This document shows positions 42,238 to 51,079 of a stretch of 64,000 bases of DNA, one piece after another. Source of the DNA: Burkholderiales bacterium (GTDB taxonomy: Bacteria > Pseudomonadota > Gammaproteobacteria > Burkholderiales > Burkholderiaceae_C); contig JAJUGJ010000002.1 in the NCBI GenBank assembly GCA_029268225.1, forward strand, positions 62,001 through 126,000. The letters run 5' to 3'. Made by a program: the position numbers and the translations under genes. The notes under the pieces were generated by a model. The model worked only from the letters and a program-made list of their open reading frames with translations. It was not told the DNA's origin and made no database searches. Numbering within the stretch: the stretch's first letter is position 1; the number at the start of each line of letters is the position of its first letter.

Positions 42238-43872
42238 TCAATTCAGTGCGCGGCCGTGGCTCAGCGAGTGAGCCGCCGCGCGTGCGGTCAGGATACAGCC
42301 GGGCAGGAAGGTGCCCTCCAGCGAACGCTTGCCGCTGGCGCCACCGCCGCCAAAGCCCGCGGCCTCGCCCACACAGTACAGCCCACTGATGGGCTGGCCG
42401 TGCGCGTCCAGCACGCGGCTTTGCAGATCGGTCTGCAGGCCGCCCAGGCTCTTGCGGGTGATCAGCTGCATGTGGATGGCGATGAACGGGCCTGCGCCCT
42501 TCATCTGCAGCGGCGCGGGCGCGCAGGTGCGCAGCTTGTCCGGCCCCCATTGGCGCGCGTGCAGCACCCGGCGAATCTGGTCGTCGTTGTGCAGCTTGCT
42601 GCCGTTGGCAAAGTTCGCGTCGAAGGCATCGGCCGTGGCCTGCAAGGTGGCGGGGTTCACGTCCTGCGTGCCGTACAGGGTCTGGGTCAGCCCGTTCATC
42701 TGACGGGCCAGGCCCTCCAGCGTGTCATCGACCAGGAAATGCGGGCTCTCGCGTTGCATCTGCCGCACCAGGCGGTCGTTGTGGGTGAGCATCTCGAACA
42801 CAAAGCGCACAAACTGCTTGTCGCGGATGCGCGGGTTGTGCTCGGCCCCCGAGATGGCGAACTCCGTGGCCGCGATGCGCCAGTTCAGCAACTGCCAGGT
42901 GTAGGGCTGCGCCTGCGCTGCCACGCGCTGACACAGGTCATGGGTGTCAAAGCCCGTCACCAGCGGCTCGGGCCCGATGCGGCGGCCGCTGTGGTCCAGC
43001 CACAGCGCCGACTTGCACGGAATCAGCGACAGGCCATGCCCCTCGAAATGCGGCTGCGGGTGCGGGATGCCGGCGGCGTAGTTCCACATCTCGCCTGCGT
43101 GCGTGATCTGGCCACCCAGGGCGTCGGCCACCAGGTGGTGCAGTTGGCCATCGGCAAAGGGGTGGGCGCCGTTGAGCATGCGCGCCGGGCGAGGGCGCTG
43201 CGCGGGCCAGTTCGCCACCGTCTCGGCATGCGAGCCATTGATGCCGCCCATCGCCAGCACCACCACCGGCGCCTGCACGCGCACCTCGGCACCGGTCGCC
43301 TCGTTCACCATCACGGCACCGGACAAGGCCCCGCCCGTGCGTTCCAGCTGGGTCACACGGTGGCGGCTGAGCACCTGCAGGCGCCCGCCCGGGTCGGCCC
43401 CCTTCAGGGCGGCCAGCATGCAGCGCGTCAGCTCGCGCGAGGTGCCCCACAGCACGTGGTAACGCGGCACGCTGTTGCCCTCGCCATGGCGGCCCCGCTC
43501 CACCCAGTTCACCGCAGGCAAAAATTTCAAGCCGTGCGCCACCAGCCAGTCGTACACATCGGTGCGGGAGCGCTGCACGTAGTGCTCGGCCCAACGCCGC
43601 GGCCACACGTCGGCCTCGGCCAGCTCGCCAAAGCGCAGCCAGTCCTGCAAAGCGCGCTCGGGCGTGTCGACAATCTTCATGCGCGCCTGCAAGGGCGTGC
43701 CCACCAAGGCCATGCCGCCAAAGGCCCACAGCGCCAGCCCACCCAGGCGCTCGGGCGTGTCCCGGTCCACCAGGGTCACATGCTGGCCTGCCCGCAGGCA
43801 TTCCAGGGCCGTGACGATGCCCGCCAAACCGCCCCCCACCACCAACACATCCGAACGCCGATCAACCGCCAT
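42238..43872 (-). CDS. FAD-binding dehydrogenase (KstD/fumarate-reductase-like)
   Basis: 544 residues. N-terminal FAD motif VLVVGGGLAGIVTALECLRAG (about 9-29) and the terminal GLYCVGEAAGFGGGGASGKRSLEGTFLPGC-type segment (seen as GEAAGFGGGGASGKRS) fit the FAD-dependent 3-ketosteroid dehydrogenase / fumarate-reductase flavoprotein group. The substrate is unknown. It is the first gene of a probable two-gene operon with the ThDP enzyme, divergent from an AraC-family regulator across 82 bp. Confidence 0.85.
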   Translation of the reverse strand: MAVDRRSDVLVVGGGLAGIVTALECLRAGQHVTLVDRDTPERLGGLALWAFGGMALVGTPLQARMKIVDTPERALQDWLRFGELAEADVWPRRWAEHYVQRSRTDVYDWLVAHGLKFLPAVNWVERGRHGEGNSVPRYHVLWGTSRELTRCMLAALKGADPGGRLQVLSRHRVTQLERTGGALSGAVMVNEATGAEVRVQAPVVVLAMGGINGSHAETVANWPAQRPRPARMLNGAHPFADGQLHHLVADALGGQITHAGEMWNYAAGIPHPQPHFEGHGLSLIPCKSALWLDHSGRRIGPEPLVTGFDTHDLCQRVAAQAQPYTWQLLNWRIAATEFAISGAEHNPRIRDKQFVRFVFEMLTHNDRLVRQMQRESPHFLVDDTLEGLARQMNGLTQTLYGTQDVNPATLQATADAFDANFANGSKLHNDDQIRRVLHARQWGPDKLRTCAPAPLQMKGAGPFIAIHMQLITRKSLGGLQTDLQSRVLDAHGQPISGLYCVGEAAGFGGGGASGKRSLEGTFLPGCILTARAAAHSLSHGRALN

Positions 43873-43954
43873 GAACCGTGCTCCTCCCGCAACGAAGTGA
43901 TCGCCACCTTATCGACTTATGATCCCCAACCATTGACCCGACAGGACAACGCCA

Positions 43955-44983
43955 TTGACTTTGCAGGCCACCGTTTCGATGAGCTGGGTGCAGACCGTGC
44001 TGGGCGAAGCGCGCCGGCAAGGTCTGGATGACGCCACGGTACTGGCGGCCGCAGACATCCGGCAAGACGAGTTAACACGGGAGCGGTGGCCGATTGACCA
44101 CATCACCCGGCTGTGGCGGGCGGCTGCGCGCTTGTCGAACGACCCTGGCTTCGGGCTCAAGGCCGGCACGCGGGTGGGCCCGGCCAGCCTCAATGTGGTG
44201 AGCTTCATCCTGCAATCGGCCGCCACCCTGCGTCAGGCACTGGGCGTGATCCAGAAGTACCAGAGCCTGATCTCCGATGGCGGGCGTTTTCAGATCCTGC
44301 CTGGCACCAACACCAGCTGGCTGGTCTACCACCCACGCCAGGGCGACCTGGCCTTCAGCCCGCACCAGATCGAGGCCGTGCTGGCCGCCGTGGTCAGCGC
44401 CACCCGCTGGATCACGCACCGGCCCATCCACCCACGCCAGGTGTGCTTCAGCCACGAACCGGTCGGCCCGCTGACCGGCTACCGACGGGTGTTCGCCGCC
44501 CCCGTCGCCTTCAGCCAGGCCTACAGCGGCCTGCTGCTGGACAACGCCATGCTGGACCAAGCCCTGCCGCAGGCCCAGACCCACGCCCAGCTCGCCCAGG
44601 TGCATGAACAGTACGCCACCGCACAGCTGCAGCACCTGACCCATGACCAGCGCCTCGACCAAACCCTCGCCAGCTGGATCGCCGGCCGCATGGGCGCCCA
44701 CCCACCGACCCGTGCCGAAGCCGCCCAGGCCCTGGGACTGAGCGAACGCACGCTGGCCCGACGCCTGCACAGCCTGCAAACCACCTACGCCGACGTGCTC
44801 GACGGCGTGCGACGCGAGCTGGCCTGGCAACAGCTGCGTGACCCTGAGCGCAGCCTGCGCGACATCGCCCAGGGGCTGGGCTTTGCCGAACTCAGCCCCT
44901 TTTACCGCGCCTTCCACCGCTGGAGCGGCACCACGCCGGGGCAATGGCGCCGTCAGGTTTCAGCGCCCCAGACGCGCGCCTGA
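43955..44983 (+). CDS. AraC-family transcriptional regulator
   Basis: 342 residues. The N-terminal two-thirds is an arabinose-binding-like effector domain of the OruR/ArgR-type group (GLDDATVLAAADI, FGLKAGTRVGPASLNVVSFI, LRQALGVIQKYQSLISDG). The C-terminal AraC domain has both HTHs (RAEAAQALGLSERTLARRLHS; RDIAQGLGFAELSPFYRAFHRW). The TTG at 43955 has an AGGA site eight bases upstream and is taken as the start; ATG 43979 is an alternative. It likely controls the divergent FAD/ThDP operon, possibly also the aldehyde dehydrogenase. Confidence 0.9.
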   Translation: MTLQATVSMSWVQTVLGEARRQGLDDATVLAAADIRQDELTRERWPIDHITRLWRAAARLSNDPGFGLKAGTRVGPASLNVVSFILQSAATLRQALGVIQKYQSLISDGGRFQILPGTNTSWLVYHPRQGDLAFSPHQIEAVLAAVVSATRWITHRPIHPRQVCFSHEPVGPLTGYRRVFAAPVAFSQAYSGLLLDNAMLDQALPQAQTHAQLAQVHEQYATAQLQHLTHDQRLDQTLASWIAGRMGAHPPTRAEAAQALGLSERTLARRLHSLQTTYADVLDGVRRELAWQQLRDPERSLRDIAQGLGFAELSPFYRAFHRWSGTTPGQWRRQVSAPQTRA

Positions 44984-45073
44984 ACCTCACCCCCAGGATT
45001 GACCCGTCTCGCACACGGCGCAGCAGGCTGTGTTAAACCTGTGTCATAAAACCTTCCTACACCCCCTGGAGAC

Positions 45074-46498
45074 ATGACCTTGAGCACCCCTGTCACCGCC
45101 ACGAGCCTGACCGCCACCGTCGCCGCCATGAAGCGCGCCCACATCCAGAACGGCCCCGCCAGCGCCGAGCTCCGTCAGGACCGCCTCAGCCGCGCCATGA
45201 CGCTGCTGAGCACCCACCACCGCGAGCTGGTCGCCGCCGTCAACGCCGACTTCGGCCACCGCAGCGCCTACCAGACCCTGGCCGCCGACATCATGTCCTC
45301 CCTGGGTGCGCTGCGCCACGCCCGCGAGCACCTCACCACCTGGATGCAGCCCGAAGAGCAGCCCGCCCCGGCGCCCGGCATGCAGGCCCGCATCCAGTAC
45401 CAGCCCCTGGGCGTGGTCGGCATCATCAGCCCCTGGAACTTCCCCATCAACCTGGCCTTCAGCCCGCTGGCCGGGGTGCTGGCCGCCGGCAACCGCGCCC
45501 TCATCAAGCCGTCCGAGCTGACCCCGCGCACCGCCGAGCTGCTGGCCGAGCTGTTCGCCCGCTACTTCGACCCGATGGAAATCGGCACCGTGCTGGGTGA
45601 CGCCAGCGTGGGCGCCGCCTTCAGCGGCCAGGCCTTTGACCACCTCATCTTCACCGGCGGCACCAATGTGGGGCGCCAGGTCATGCGCGCCGCCGCCGAA
45701 AACCTGGTCCCGGTCACGCTGGAGCTGGGCGGCAAGTCCCCCGTGCTGGTCGACACCGATGCCGACATGCAGACCACCGCCGAGCGTGTGCTCACCGTCA
45801 AGACCTTCAACGCCGGCCAGATCTGCATCGCACCCGACTACGTGCTGCTGCCCGCCAGCGCGCAAGACGACTTCGTGGCCCACGCCCGTGCCTTCGTGTC
45901 GCGCGTCTTCCCCACGCTGCACGCCAACCCCGACTACACCGCCATCATCAGCGAGCGCCACTTCCAGCGTCTGCAAGCCCTGCTGGACGACGCCCGAGCC
46001 CAAGGCGCCACCGTGGTCGAACTGCAGCCTGCCGGCGAGCCGCATGCCGACGCTGCCACCCGCAAGATGGCCCCGACCCTGGTGCTCGGCGCCACCGACG
46101 CCATGCGCGTGATGCAGGAAGAAATCTTCGGCCCCATCCTGCCGATCCAGGCCTACACCCAGCCCGAGGAGGCCCTGGCCTACATCAACGACCACCCCCG
46201 TCCTCTGGCTGCCTACTACTTCGGCCAGGACCCGGCGCGCCAGCAACGCTTTGCCGACCTCACCACCTCGGGCGCCCTGGTGGTCAACGACGTGATGACC
46301 CACGCCTCCATCGAAAGCGTGCCTTTCGGTGGTGTGGGCCCCTCGGGCACCGGCGCGTACCACGGCATCCATGGCTTCCGCCGCTTCAGCCACGCCAAGG
46401 CCGTGGTCGTGCAAAGCCCGGGTGGCGAGTACAACCTGCGCCTGCGCGCGCCCTACGCCACCGCCCAGGCCCACATCGAAAAAATGCTGGGAGGGTGA
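45074..46498 (+). CDS. Coniferyl-aldehyde-type aldehyde dehydrogenase
   Basis: 474 residues, class 3-like ALDH fold. The family signatures are GIISPWNFPINLAFSPLAG, IFTGGTNVGRQVM, the catalytic Glu in VTLELGGKSP, the catalytic Cys in NAGQICIAPDYVLL, and EEIFGPILPI. The IAPDYV segment and C-terminal SPFGGVGPSGTGAYHG-like loop (here VPFGGVGPSGTGAYHG) are typical of coniferyl aldehyde dehydrogenases, which oxidise aromatic aldehydes to acids. It likely acts in aromatic or aldehyde detoxification. A purine-rich GGAG lies very close to the ATG. Confidence 0.9.
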   Translation: MTLSTPVTATSLTATVAAMKRAHIQNGPASAELRQDRLSRAMTLLSTHHRELVAAVNADFGHRSAYQTLAADIMSSLGALRHAREHLTTWMQPEEQPAPAPGMQARIQYQPLGVVGIISPWNFPINLAFSPLAGVLAAGNRALIKPSELTPRTAELLAELFARYFDPMEIGTVLGDASVGAAFSGQAFDHLIFTGGTNVGRQVMRAAAENLVPVTLELGGKSPVLVDTDADMQTTAERVLTVKTFNAGQICIAPDYVLLPASAQDDFVAHARAFVSRVFPTLHANPDYTAIISERHFQRLQALLDDARAQGATVVELQPAGEPHADAATRKMAPTLVLGATDAMRVMQEEIFGPILPIQAYTQPEEALAYINDHPRPLAAYYFGQDPARQQRFADLTTSGALVVNDVMTHASIESVPFGGVGPSGTGAYHGIHGFRRFSHAKAVVVQSPGGEYNLRLRAPYATAQAHIEKMLGG

Positions 46499-46531
46499 GA
46501 AAACTCACACCGCTGTCACACGCCCACAGAC

Positions 46532-46583
46532 AAACTGGTCCAGTTTCTGCATGATGTCAACAAGCGGCCTGAACTGTCAGGCC
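46532..46583 (+). repeat. Palindrome and hairpin in the leader of the 46.6-kb gene
   Basis: AAACTGG-T-CCAGTTT (46532-46546) is a perfect 15-bp palindrome, suitable for a dimeric repressor. GGCCTGA-ACTG-TCAGGCC (46566-46583) is a 7-bp hairpin just before AAGGAGG of the next gene. No T-run follows. Confidence 0.55.
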
Positions 46584-46602
46584 CTCACAAGGAGGATGAC
46601 GT

Positions 46603-47109
46603 ATGAAGCACCATTTCGGCAACCTCTCTTCAGACAGCGATCAATGGGTCGCCCCGGCCCGGCTGTACGTGGGTCACTGGCGCCACCCCATGCACGCGCA
46701 TGGGGAACCGGTGCTCTGCCAGGTCGTGATCGACGCGGCGGAGCCCCGTCTGGTCGGCGCCCAGGTGGCCGAACACGGCGTGGCCCGCGAGGCCGATCGC
46801 CGGATGCTGCACACCCTCGACAAGGTGCTGCGCGCGCAGAACGTGTACGACCAACCCAGCGCCTGGGGCTTCACGCCCTGCACCGTGCTGCCCGCCTGGG
46901 TGCGCCCCACCTTCAGCGAAAGCCAGATCGAAGAACTGGAACGCATCCAGGGCTACCTCATCGAAGCCCCGGAGCACCAGGTCGACACCGTGCTGGAGGT
47001 GCGTGACGCCTTCTTGCAGGGCATCGGCGTGACCGAGCGGCACATGTGCCGTGCGGTGCGCGAGGGCGGGCGTTACCTGCCCAAACACGGGCGCTCCACG
47101 CTCAACTGA
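46603..47109 (+). CDS. Conserved-looking hypothetical cytoplasmic protein
   Basis: 168 residues without signal peptide or membrane segment. It mixes basic, His- and Glu-rich stretches (GHWRHPMHAHGEPVL, SQIEELERIQGYLIEAPEHQ). A strong ribosome site AAGGAGG lies nine bases ahead of the ATG. I do not recognise a family. It has its own leader with a palindrome, so it may be regulated apart from the aldehyde dehydrogenase gene. Confidence 0.7.
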   Translation: MKHHFGNLSSDSDQWVAPARLYVGHWRHPMHAHGEPVLCQVVIDAAEPRLVGAQVAEHGVAREADRRMLHTLDKVLRAQNVYDQPSAWGFTPCTVLPAWVRPTFSESQIEELERIQGYLIEAPEHQVDTVLEVRDAFLQGIGVTERHMCRAVREGGRYLPKHGRSTLN

Positions 47110-47183
47110 GTCCCCGAGGACGCCGCCCCAAGGCGCTTCCTTCGGCATGGCAGGATGGGGTGCCCAATGGCACACTCCCTGCC

Positions 47184-48371
47184 ATGAAGGTCTCTCAACG
47201 CGCCCAGTCCATCACCCCGTTCCTGGCCATGGAGTTCGGCAAGCACGCCGCCGAACTCGAAGCCGCCGGCCACCGCGTCATCAAGCTCAACCTCGGTGAG
47301 CCGGATTTCGGCGCGCCGCCCACCGTGCTGGCCGAACTGCAACGCGTCGCCAGCCAGGCGGCCTTGCCCTACACCGGCGCCCTGGGCCTGCCCGCCTTGC
47401 GCGAAGCCATCGCCGGCTTCTACCAGTCCCAACACGGCATCACGGTTTCACCCGAGCGCATCGTCGTCACGGCTGGCGCCTCGGCGGCGCTGCTGCTGGT
47501 CACCGCCGCCCTGGTCGACCCCGGTGACGAGGTGCTGGTGGGCGACCCGTCCTACCCCTGCAACCGTCAGTTCCTCAGCGGCTTTGGCGCCAACGTGCGC
47601 CTGGTGCCCACCGATGCCGCCTCGCGTTTTCAGCTCGACCTGGCCGCCGTGCAGCGCCACTGGTCGGCGCGCACCCAGGGCCTGATGCTGGCCACGCCGT
47701 CCAACCCCACCGGCACCTCGGTGCCCGCCGCCGAACTGGCCGCCATCTGCGACTGGGCCAAACGCCACGGCGCCTGGCGTCTCATTGACGAGATCTACCT
47801 CAACCTCAGCGATGCCGACGCGCAAGGCCGCCCCGCCCAGACCGTGCTGTCCGTGGACCCCGACGCCATCGTCATCAACAGCTTCTCGAAATACTTCGGC
47901 ATGACCGGCTGGCGCCTGGGCTGGGCGGTGGTGCCCGAAGCGCTGGTGCCGGTGCTGGAGCGCCTGGCGCAGAACTACTACATCTGCGCCTCCACCCCCG
48001 CGCAGCTGGCCGCGCTGGCCTGCTTCACGCCCGAGGCCTTGGCCGTGTGCGAAGCGCGCCGCGCCGAATTCGCCGCCCGCCGCGCCCTGGTCCTAGAGGG
48101 ACTGTCCCACGCCGGCCTGCCTGTGCCGGTGCAACCTGACGGCGCCTTCTATGTCTACATCGACGTCCGCCACACCGGCCTCGACTCCATGCAGTTCTGC
48201 CAGCGCGCCCTGCAAGAAGCCCACGTCGCACTCACGCCCGGCCACGACTTCGGCCCCAGCAGCGGTGGCGCCCACGTGCGCCTGTCATACGCCGCCTCGC
48301 GTGAGGATCTGCAGGAAGGCGTGGCACGCCTGGCGCGCTTCATGACCCACCTCCGCTCGGCACAGGCGTAA
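47184..48371 (+). CDS. Class I/II pyridoxal-phosphate aminotransferase
   Basis: 395 residues, fold type I. The signatures are LNLGEPDFGAP near the N-terminus, YTGALGLPALREAIAGFY, SNPTGT, the Asp/Tyr pair in LIDEIYLNL and the PLP-binding Lys in INSFSKYFGMTGWRLGW, with the substrate-carboxylate Arg near HVRLSYA. It most resembles aspartate/aromatic-type aminotransferases; the specific amino acid is not resolved. Start MKVSQRAQSI at 47184, preceded by CTGCC and no strong ribosome site. A bidirectional terminator follows. Confidence 0.92.
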   Translation: MKVSQRAQSITPFLAMEFGKHAAELEAAGHRVIKLNLGEPDFGAPPTVLAELQRVASQAALPYTGALGLPALREAIAGFYQSQHGITVSPERIVVTAGASAALLLVTAALVDPGDEVLVGDPSYPCNRQFLSGFGANVRLVPTDAASRFQLDLAAVQRHWSARTQGLMLATPSNPTGTSVPAAELAAICDWAKRHGAWRLIDEIYLNLSDADAQGRPAQTVLSVDPDAIVINSFSKYFGMTGWRLGWAVVPEALVPVLERLAQNYYICASTPAQLAALACFTPEALAVCEARRAEFAARRALVLEGLSHAGLPVPVQPDGAFYVYIDVRHTGLDSMQFCQRALQEAHVALTPGHDFGPSSGGAHVRLSYAASREDLQEGVARLARFMTHLRSAQA

Positions 48372-48400
48372 AAAAACCAGGCCCTCAGGCCTGGCTTTTT
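48370..48400. terminator. Bidirectional intrinsic terminator
   Basis: CCAGGCC-CTCA-GGCCTGG stem-loop (48377-48394) followed by CTTTTT on the forward strand and preceded by a run of seven A, which reads as T7 on the reverse strand. It can end both the aminotransferase transcript and the convergent small-gene transcript. Confidence 0.93.
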
Positions 48401-48423
48401 GGGTCTCCAGCGAGGGGCTGGAT

Positions 48424-48657
48424 TTACTTGGAAGCAGCAGCGGCAGGTGCGCTGGCCTTGACGGCCGCTGCGGGCTTGGCAGCGTGCTTCTTCGCGGTGT
48501 GCTTCTTCTCAGCCTTCTGGTGCTTGTGCTCAGCCTGCTTGACTGCGGAAGCAGCTTCAGTAGGGGCCTTCGGTGCGGAAGCAGCGGCAGGCGCCTGGGC
48601 GAAAGAAGCGGCAGCGAAAGCAGACAGAACGGAAGCGATAACCAGAGTCTTCTTCAT
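48424..48657 (-). CDS. Small Lys/Ala-rich exported protein
   Basis: 77 residues. A classic Sec signal (MKKTLVIASVLSAFAAASFA) precedes a mature part composed almost only of Ala, Lys, His, Pro and Glu (KQAEHKHQKAEKKHTAKKHA). It is reminiscent of acid-shock-type or histone-H1-like low-complexity proteins. AGGAGA precedes the ATG. The role is unknown; a periplasmic, nucleic-acid- or envelope-binding basic peptide is possible. Confidence 0.8.
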   Translation of the reverse strand: MKKTLVIASVLSAFAAASFAQAPAAASAPKAPTEAASAVKQAEHKHQKAEKKHTAKKHAAKPAAAVKASAPAAAASK

Positions 48658-48816
48658 TTGGGATCTCCTGAGAGATAAGCTCATATGCCTGAGCTGAGGG
48701 GCGAGCCCTGCTTGAAAAGTGTGTGGGGCCTGAGTCCTCAACGGTGGCCCACTGCGCAGCGTTGACATCATCCCCTTGTGAATTTTTGTAAACCTTTGGC
48801 TTGTACAGTCGAGTCC

Positions 48817-50208
48817 ATGCCCGACACCCACACCTCGCTCGCCCGTCACCTGAAAGAAACCCTGCACCTGTGGCTGCTGTCCTTGCGCGACATGCTGGCC
48901 TCGGCGGGCCCGGTGCTGGTGCTGGCCGTGGGCCTGCTGACCGCCGCCTACTGGTGGCTCGACCCTCAGCCCCCGCGCACCGTCACGCTGGCCACCGGCC
49001 CGGTCGGCAGCGCCTACGACGCCTTCGGCCAACGCTACGCCCAGGCCCTGGCGCGCGACGGCATCCAGGTCAAACTGCTCGCCACCGAAGGCCCCGCCAG
49101 CAATCTGCACGCCCTGCGCGAAGGGCGGGCTGATGTGGCCTTTGTGCGCGGCGGCAGCGACGATCCGGCCCAGGATGCCAGTGCCGGCATCATGTCGCTC
49201 GGCGCCTTGTTCTACGAGCCGCTATGGCTCTTCTACCGCCCCGATGCGCTCAAGAGCATCGCTCCGGACACCCGCCTGACCTCGCTCACCCAGCTGCGCG
49301 GCCTGCGCGTCAACATCGACCCGGCGGGCAAGAACTCGCCCTCGCTGATGCAGCGCCTGCTCGAAGCCAACGGCCTGAGCCCCGCTGACCTGCGCACCAG
49401 CGCCCTCGCGCCCGAGGCCGCCGCGCAAGCCCTGCAAGCCGGCCAGCTCGACGCGATGGTGCTCGTCACCGCGCCGGAGTCACCGGTGGTGCAGCGCCTG
49501 CTGCTGCAACCCGGCATCGCCCTGGCCGACCTGCCCCAGGCCGACGCCCTCTCGCGGCGTTTCCCCTTCCTGCAAACCGTCACGCTGCCGCGCGGCATGG
49601 TCGACCTCGCCCGCGACCTGCCGCCCGACGACATCGGCCTTCTGGCCGCCACCACCGCCCTCATCACCCACGAAGACACCCACCCGGCCTTGCGCCAGCT
49701 GTTCGCGCAGGCCGCCCAGCAGATCCACGGCGGCGCGGGCTGGTTCAACGGCGCGCGCGACTTCCCCAACACCCGCACCAGCGAACTGCCCGTCAGCCCC
49801 GAAGGCGACCGCGCCATCAACGGCACGCCCCCGTTCTGGCAACGCTACCTGCCGTTCTGGGCCAGCAACCTGCTCGAACGCATGTGGCTGGTCATCGGCG
49901 GCTTGATCGTGCTGCTGCTGCCCCTGTCACGCGTGGTGCCGCCGCTCTACACCTACCGCGTGCGCCAGCGCGTGTTCCGCTGGTACGCCCGCCTGCGCGC
50001 CGTCGAAGCCCGCATGGACACCGGCGAGGCCGACACCACCACCTTGCTCAACGAACTCGATGAGCTCGACCGCGTGGCCAGCCAGATCACCGTCCCCCTG
50101 GCCCATGCGGATGAGCTGTATGCCCTGCGCAGCAACATCGAGAAGACGCGGCGGCGGTTGTTGGCGAGGAAGATTGAAACAACATCACCAGTCGTAGCGC
50201 AACCATGA
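48817..50208 (+). CDS. TAXI-family TRAP-type solute-binding protein, membrane-anchored
   Basis: 463 residues. An N-terminal membrane helix (GPVLVLAVGLLTAAYWWL) anchors a periplasmic binding domain of the TAXI type (TVTLATGPVGSAYDAFGQRYAQAL, LREGRADVAFVRGG, LRGLRVNIDPAGKNSPSLMQ). A second helix near the C-terminus (LVIGGLIVLLLPLSRVV) leads into a helical cytoplasmic tail. Free TAXI proteins are about 320 residues, so this is an anchored, extended variant without an adjacent TRAP permease. Start MPDTHTSLA at 48817. Confidence 0.85.
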   Translation: MPDTHTSLARHLKETLHLWLLSLRDMLASAGPVLVLAVGLLTAAYWWLDPQPPRTVTLATGPVGSAYDAFGQRYAQALARDGIQVKLLATEGPASNLHALREGRADVAFVRGGSDDPAQDASAGIMSLGALFYEPLWLFYRPDALKSIAPDTRLTSLTQLRGLRVNIDPAGKNSPSLMQRLLEANGLSPADLRTSALAPEAAAQALQAGQLDAMVLVTAPESPVVQRLLLQPGIALADLPQADALSRRFPFLQTVTLPRGMVDLARDLPPDDIGLLAATTALITHEDTHPALRQLFAQAAQQIHGGAGWFNGARDFPNTRTSELPVSPEGDRAINGTPPFWQRYLPFWASNLLERMWLVIGGLIVLLLPLSRVVPPLYTYRVRQRVFRWYARLRAVEARMDTGEADTTTLLNELDELDRVASQITVPLAHADELYALRSNIEKTRRRLLARKIETTSPVVAQP

Positions 50209-50456
50209 TGAGCAGCGAGCACGTCAGAGCCAGGATTCAACAGGAGCAAGCGTCAAAGCGCCTGCGCTGCCTGATCGAAGAAGGCCTGGCATCCGGCCCC
50301 GCCGAGGCGCGCACGGCAAGCGATCTGACTGAGTTGCGAGCGATCGCACGCGGTGAGCGACAAGATGTCCTGCCAATTCTGGCCACCGAAGGGCCACTTT
50401 CGGCACATGAGCCTGAGGCTCCGTATCACCGCACGCCCCAAAGTGATGTCACATAG
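50205..50456 (+). pseudogene. Truncated ParD-like antitoxin remnant
   Basis: 83-residue frame overlapping the stop of the TAXI-type gene. Residues about 3-50 (SEHVRARIQQEQASKRLRCL, then IEEGLASGPAE) resemble the C-terminal two-thirds of ParD antitoxins, but the N-terminal ribbon-helix-helix strand is missing and the last 30 residues look unrelated. No ParE toxin follows. I read it as a decayed antitoxin at the edge of the island; it could still be a short real gene. Confidence 0.4.
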
Positions 50457-50471
50457 GCGTCAATTGACGCC
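50456..50471. repeat. 16-bp perfect palindrome
   Basis: GGCGTCAATTGACGCC is a perfect palindrome 10 bp beyond the end of the XRE-type antitoxin gene. No T-run follows on either strand in the right position. It may be a protein-binding site or a mobile-element scar. Confidence 0.5.
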
Positions 50472-50480
50472 AAAAACGCA

Positions 50481-50816
50481 TCAGTCCAACGCTGCCAATG
50501 CGGCCTCGGGCGCCTTGTCCAGCACCTTCAAAAGGGCCTTCGCCGCACCAGTGGGGCAACGTTTGCCCTGCTCCCAGTTGCGGATCGTGTCCAGCGACAC
50601 GTCAATCCGATGCGCAAACTCGGCTTGACTGAAACCCAGTCGCCGGCGAACACGCCTGGCAAACTTGGCTGCATCCTGCATGGCGTCGGCATCATCCTCA
50701 GATTGATGTCGGGTGATATCCGCCTCGGTCGTCGCATCAACCTTGCGCACATCCACCCGTCCCACCGGCTTGGCCCCGGGCGACAGCACGTCAATCTTCA
50801 TACGCACGGTTTTCAT
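50481..50816 (-). CDS. XRE-type helix-turn-helix antitoxin partnered with BrnT
   Basis: 111 residues. The C-terminal half is an XRE HTH (LGFSQAEFAHRIDVSLDTIRNW, about 60-81, followed by EQGKRCPTGAAKALLKVL). The N-terminal 50 residues are polar and acidic and are likely the toxin-binding part. Its ATG lies inside the end of the BrnT gene (26-bp overlap). Classical BrnA antitoxins are ribbon-helix-helix proteins, so the HTH type is a variant pairing. It probably autoregulates through the palindrome at 51083-51099. Confidence 0.85.
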   Translation of the reverse strand: MKTVRMKIDVLSPGAKPVGRVDVRKVDATTEADITRHQSEDDADAMQDAAKFARRVRRRLGFSQAEFAHRIDVSLDTIRNWEQGKRCPTGAAKALLKVLDKAPEAALAALD

Positions 50817-51072
50817 ACAACTTCACCTCACGTTGATTGGCTTTTCGGGCTGAAATGATGCGCATCACATCGTTGCGTGGCGTGTAGACCAACACGAACA
50901 ACCGTTCTTCAATTCGGCCAATCAGCTGGTAACGATCTTCGCCGTAGCTGTACCGACTGTCTTGGCGAACCATCCGATCTGGGTCAGCAAAAGCAAACGC
51001 CGCGTACGCGAAATCAAAACCACGATTCCGGAAACAGGCCTCGCTCTTGGCTTCATCCCACTCGAATTGCAT
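50791..51072 (-). CDS. brnT: BrnT-family ribonuclease toxin
   Basis: 93 residues. The BrnT pattern is clear: N-terminal FEWDEAKSEACFRNRGFDF, central DPDRMVRQDSRYSYGEDRYQLIGRIEERLFVLVYT, and C-terminal RIISARKANQREVKLYENR. BrnT toxins have a RelE-like fold and cleave RNA. It is transcribed first, with the antitoxin gene overlapping its end. A promoter with a palindromic operator lies directly upstream, giving a nearly leaderless mRNA. Confidence 0.9.
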   Translation of the reverse strand: MQFEWDEAKSEACFRNRGFDFAYAAFAFADPDRMVRQDSRYSYGEDRYQLIGRIEERLFVLVYTPRNDVMRIISARKANQREVKLYENRAYED

Positions 51073-51079
51073 CTGTCAA

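Noticed and set aside
47169-47182. Sigma-54-type GG-N10-GC promoter before the aminotransferase
   Set aside because: The spacing fits, but it directly abuts the ATG at 47184, leaving no room for a transcript start and leader.
50353-50628. 91-residue forward frame opposite the XRE-type antitoxin
   Set aside because: Lies opposite a clear HTH gene and lacks any family pattern or ribosome site.
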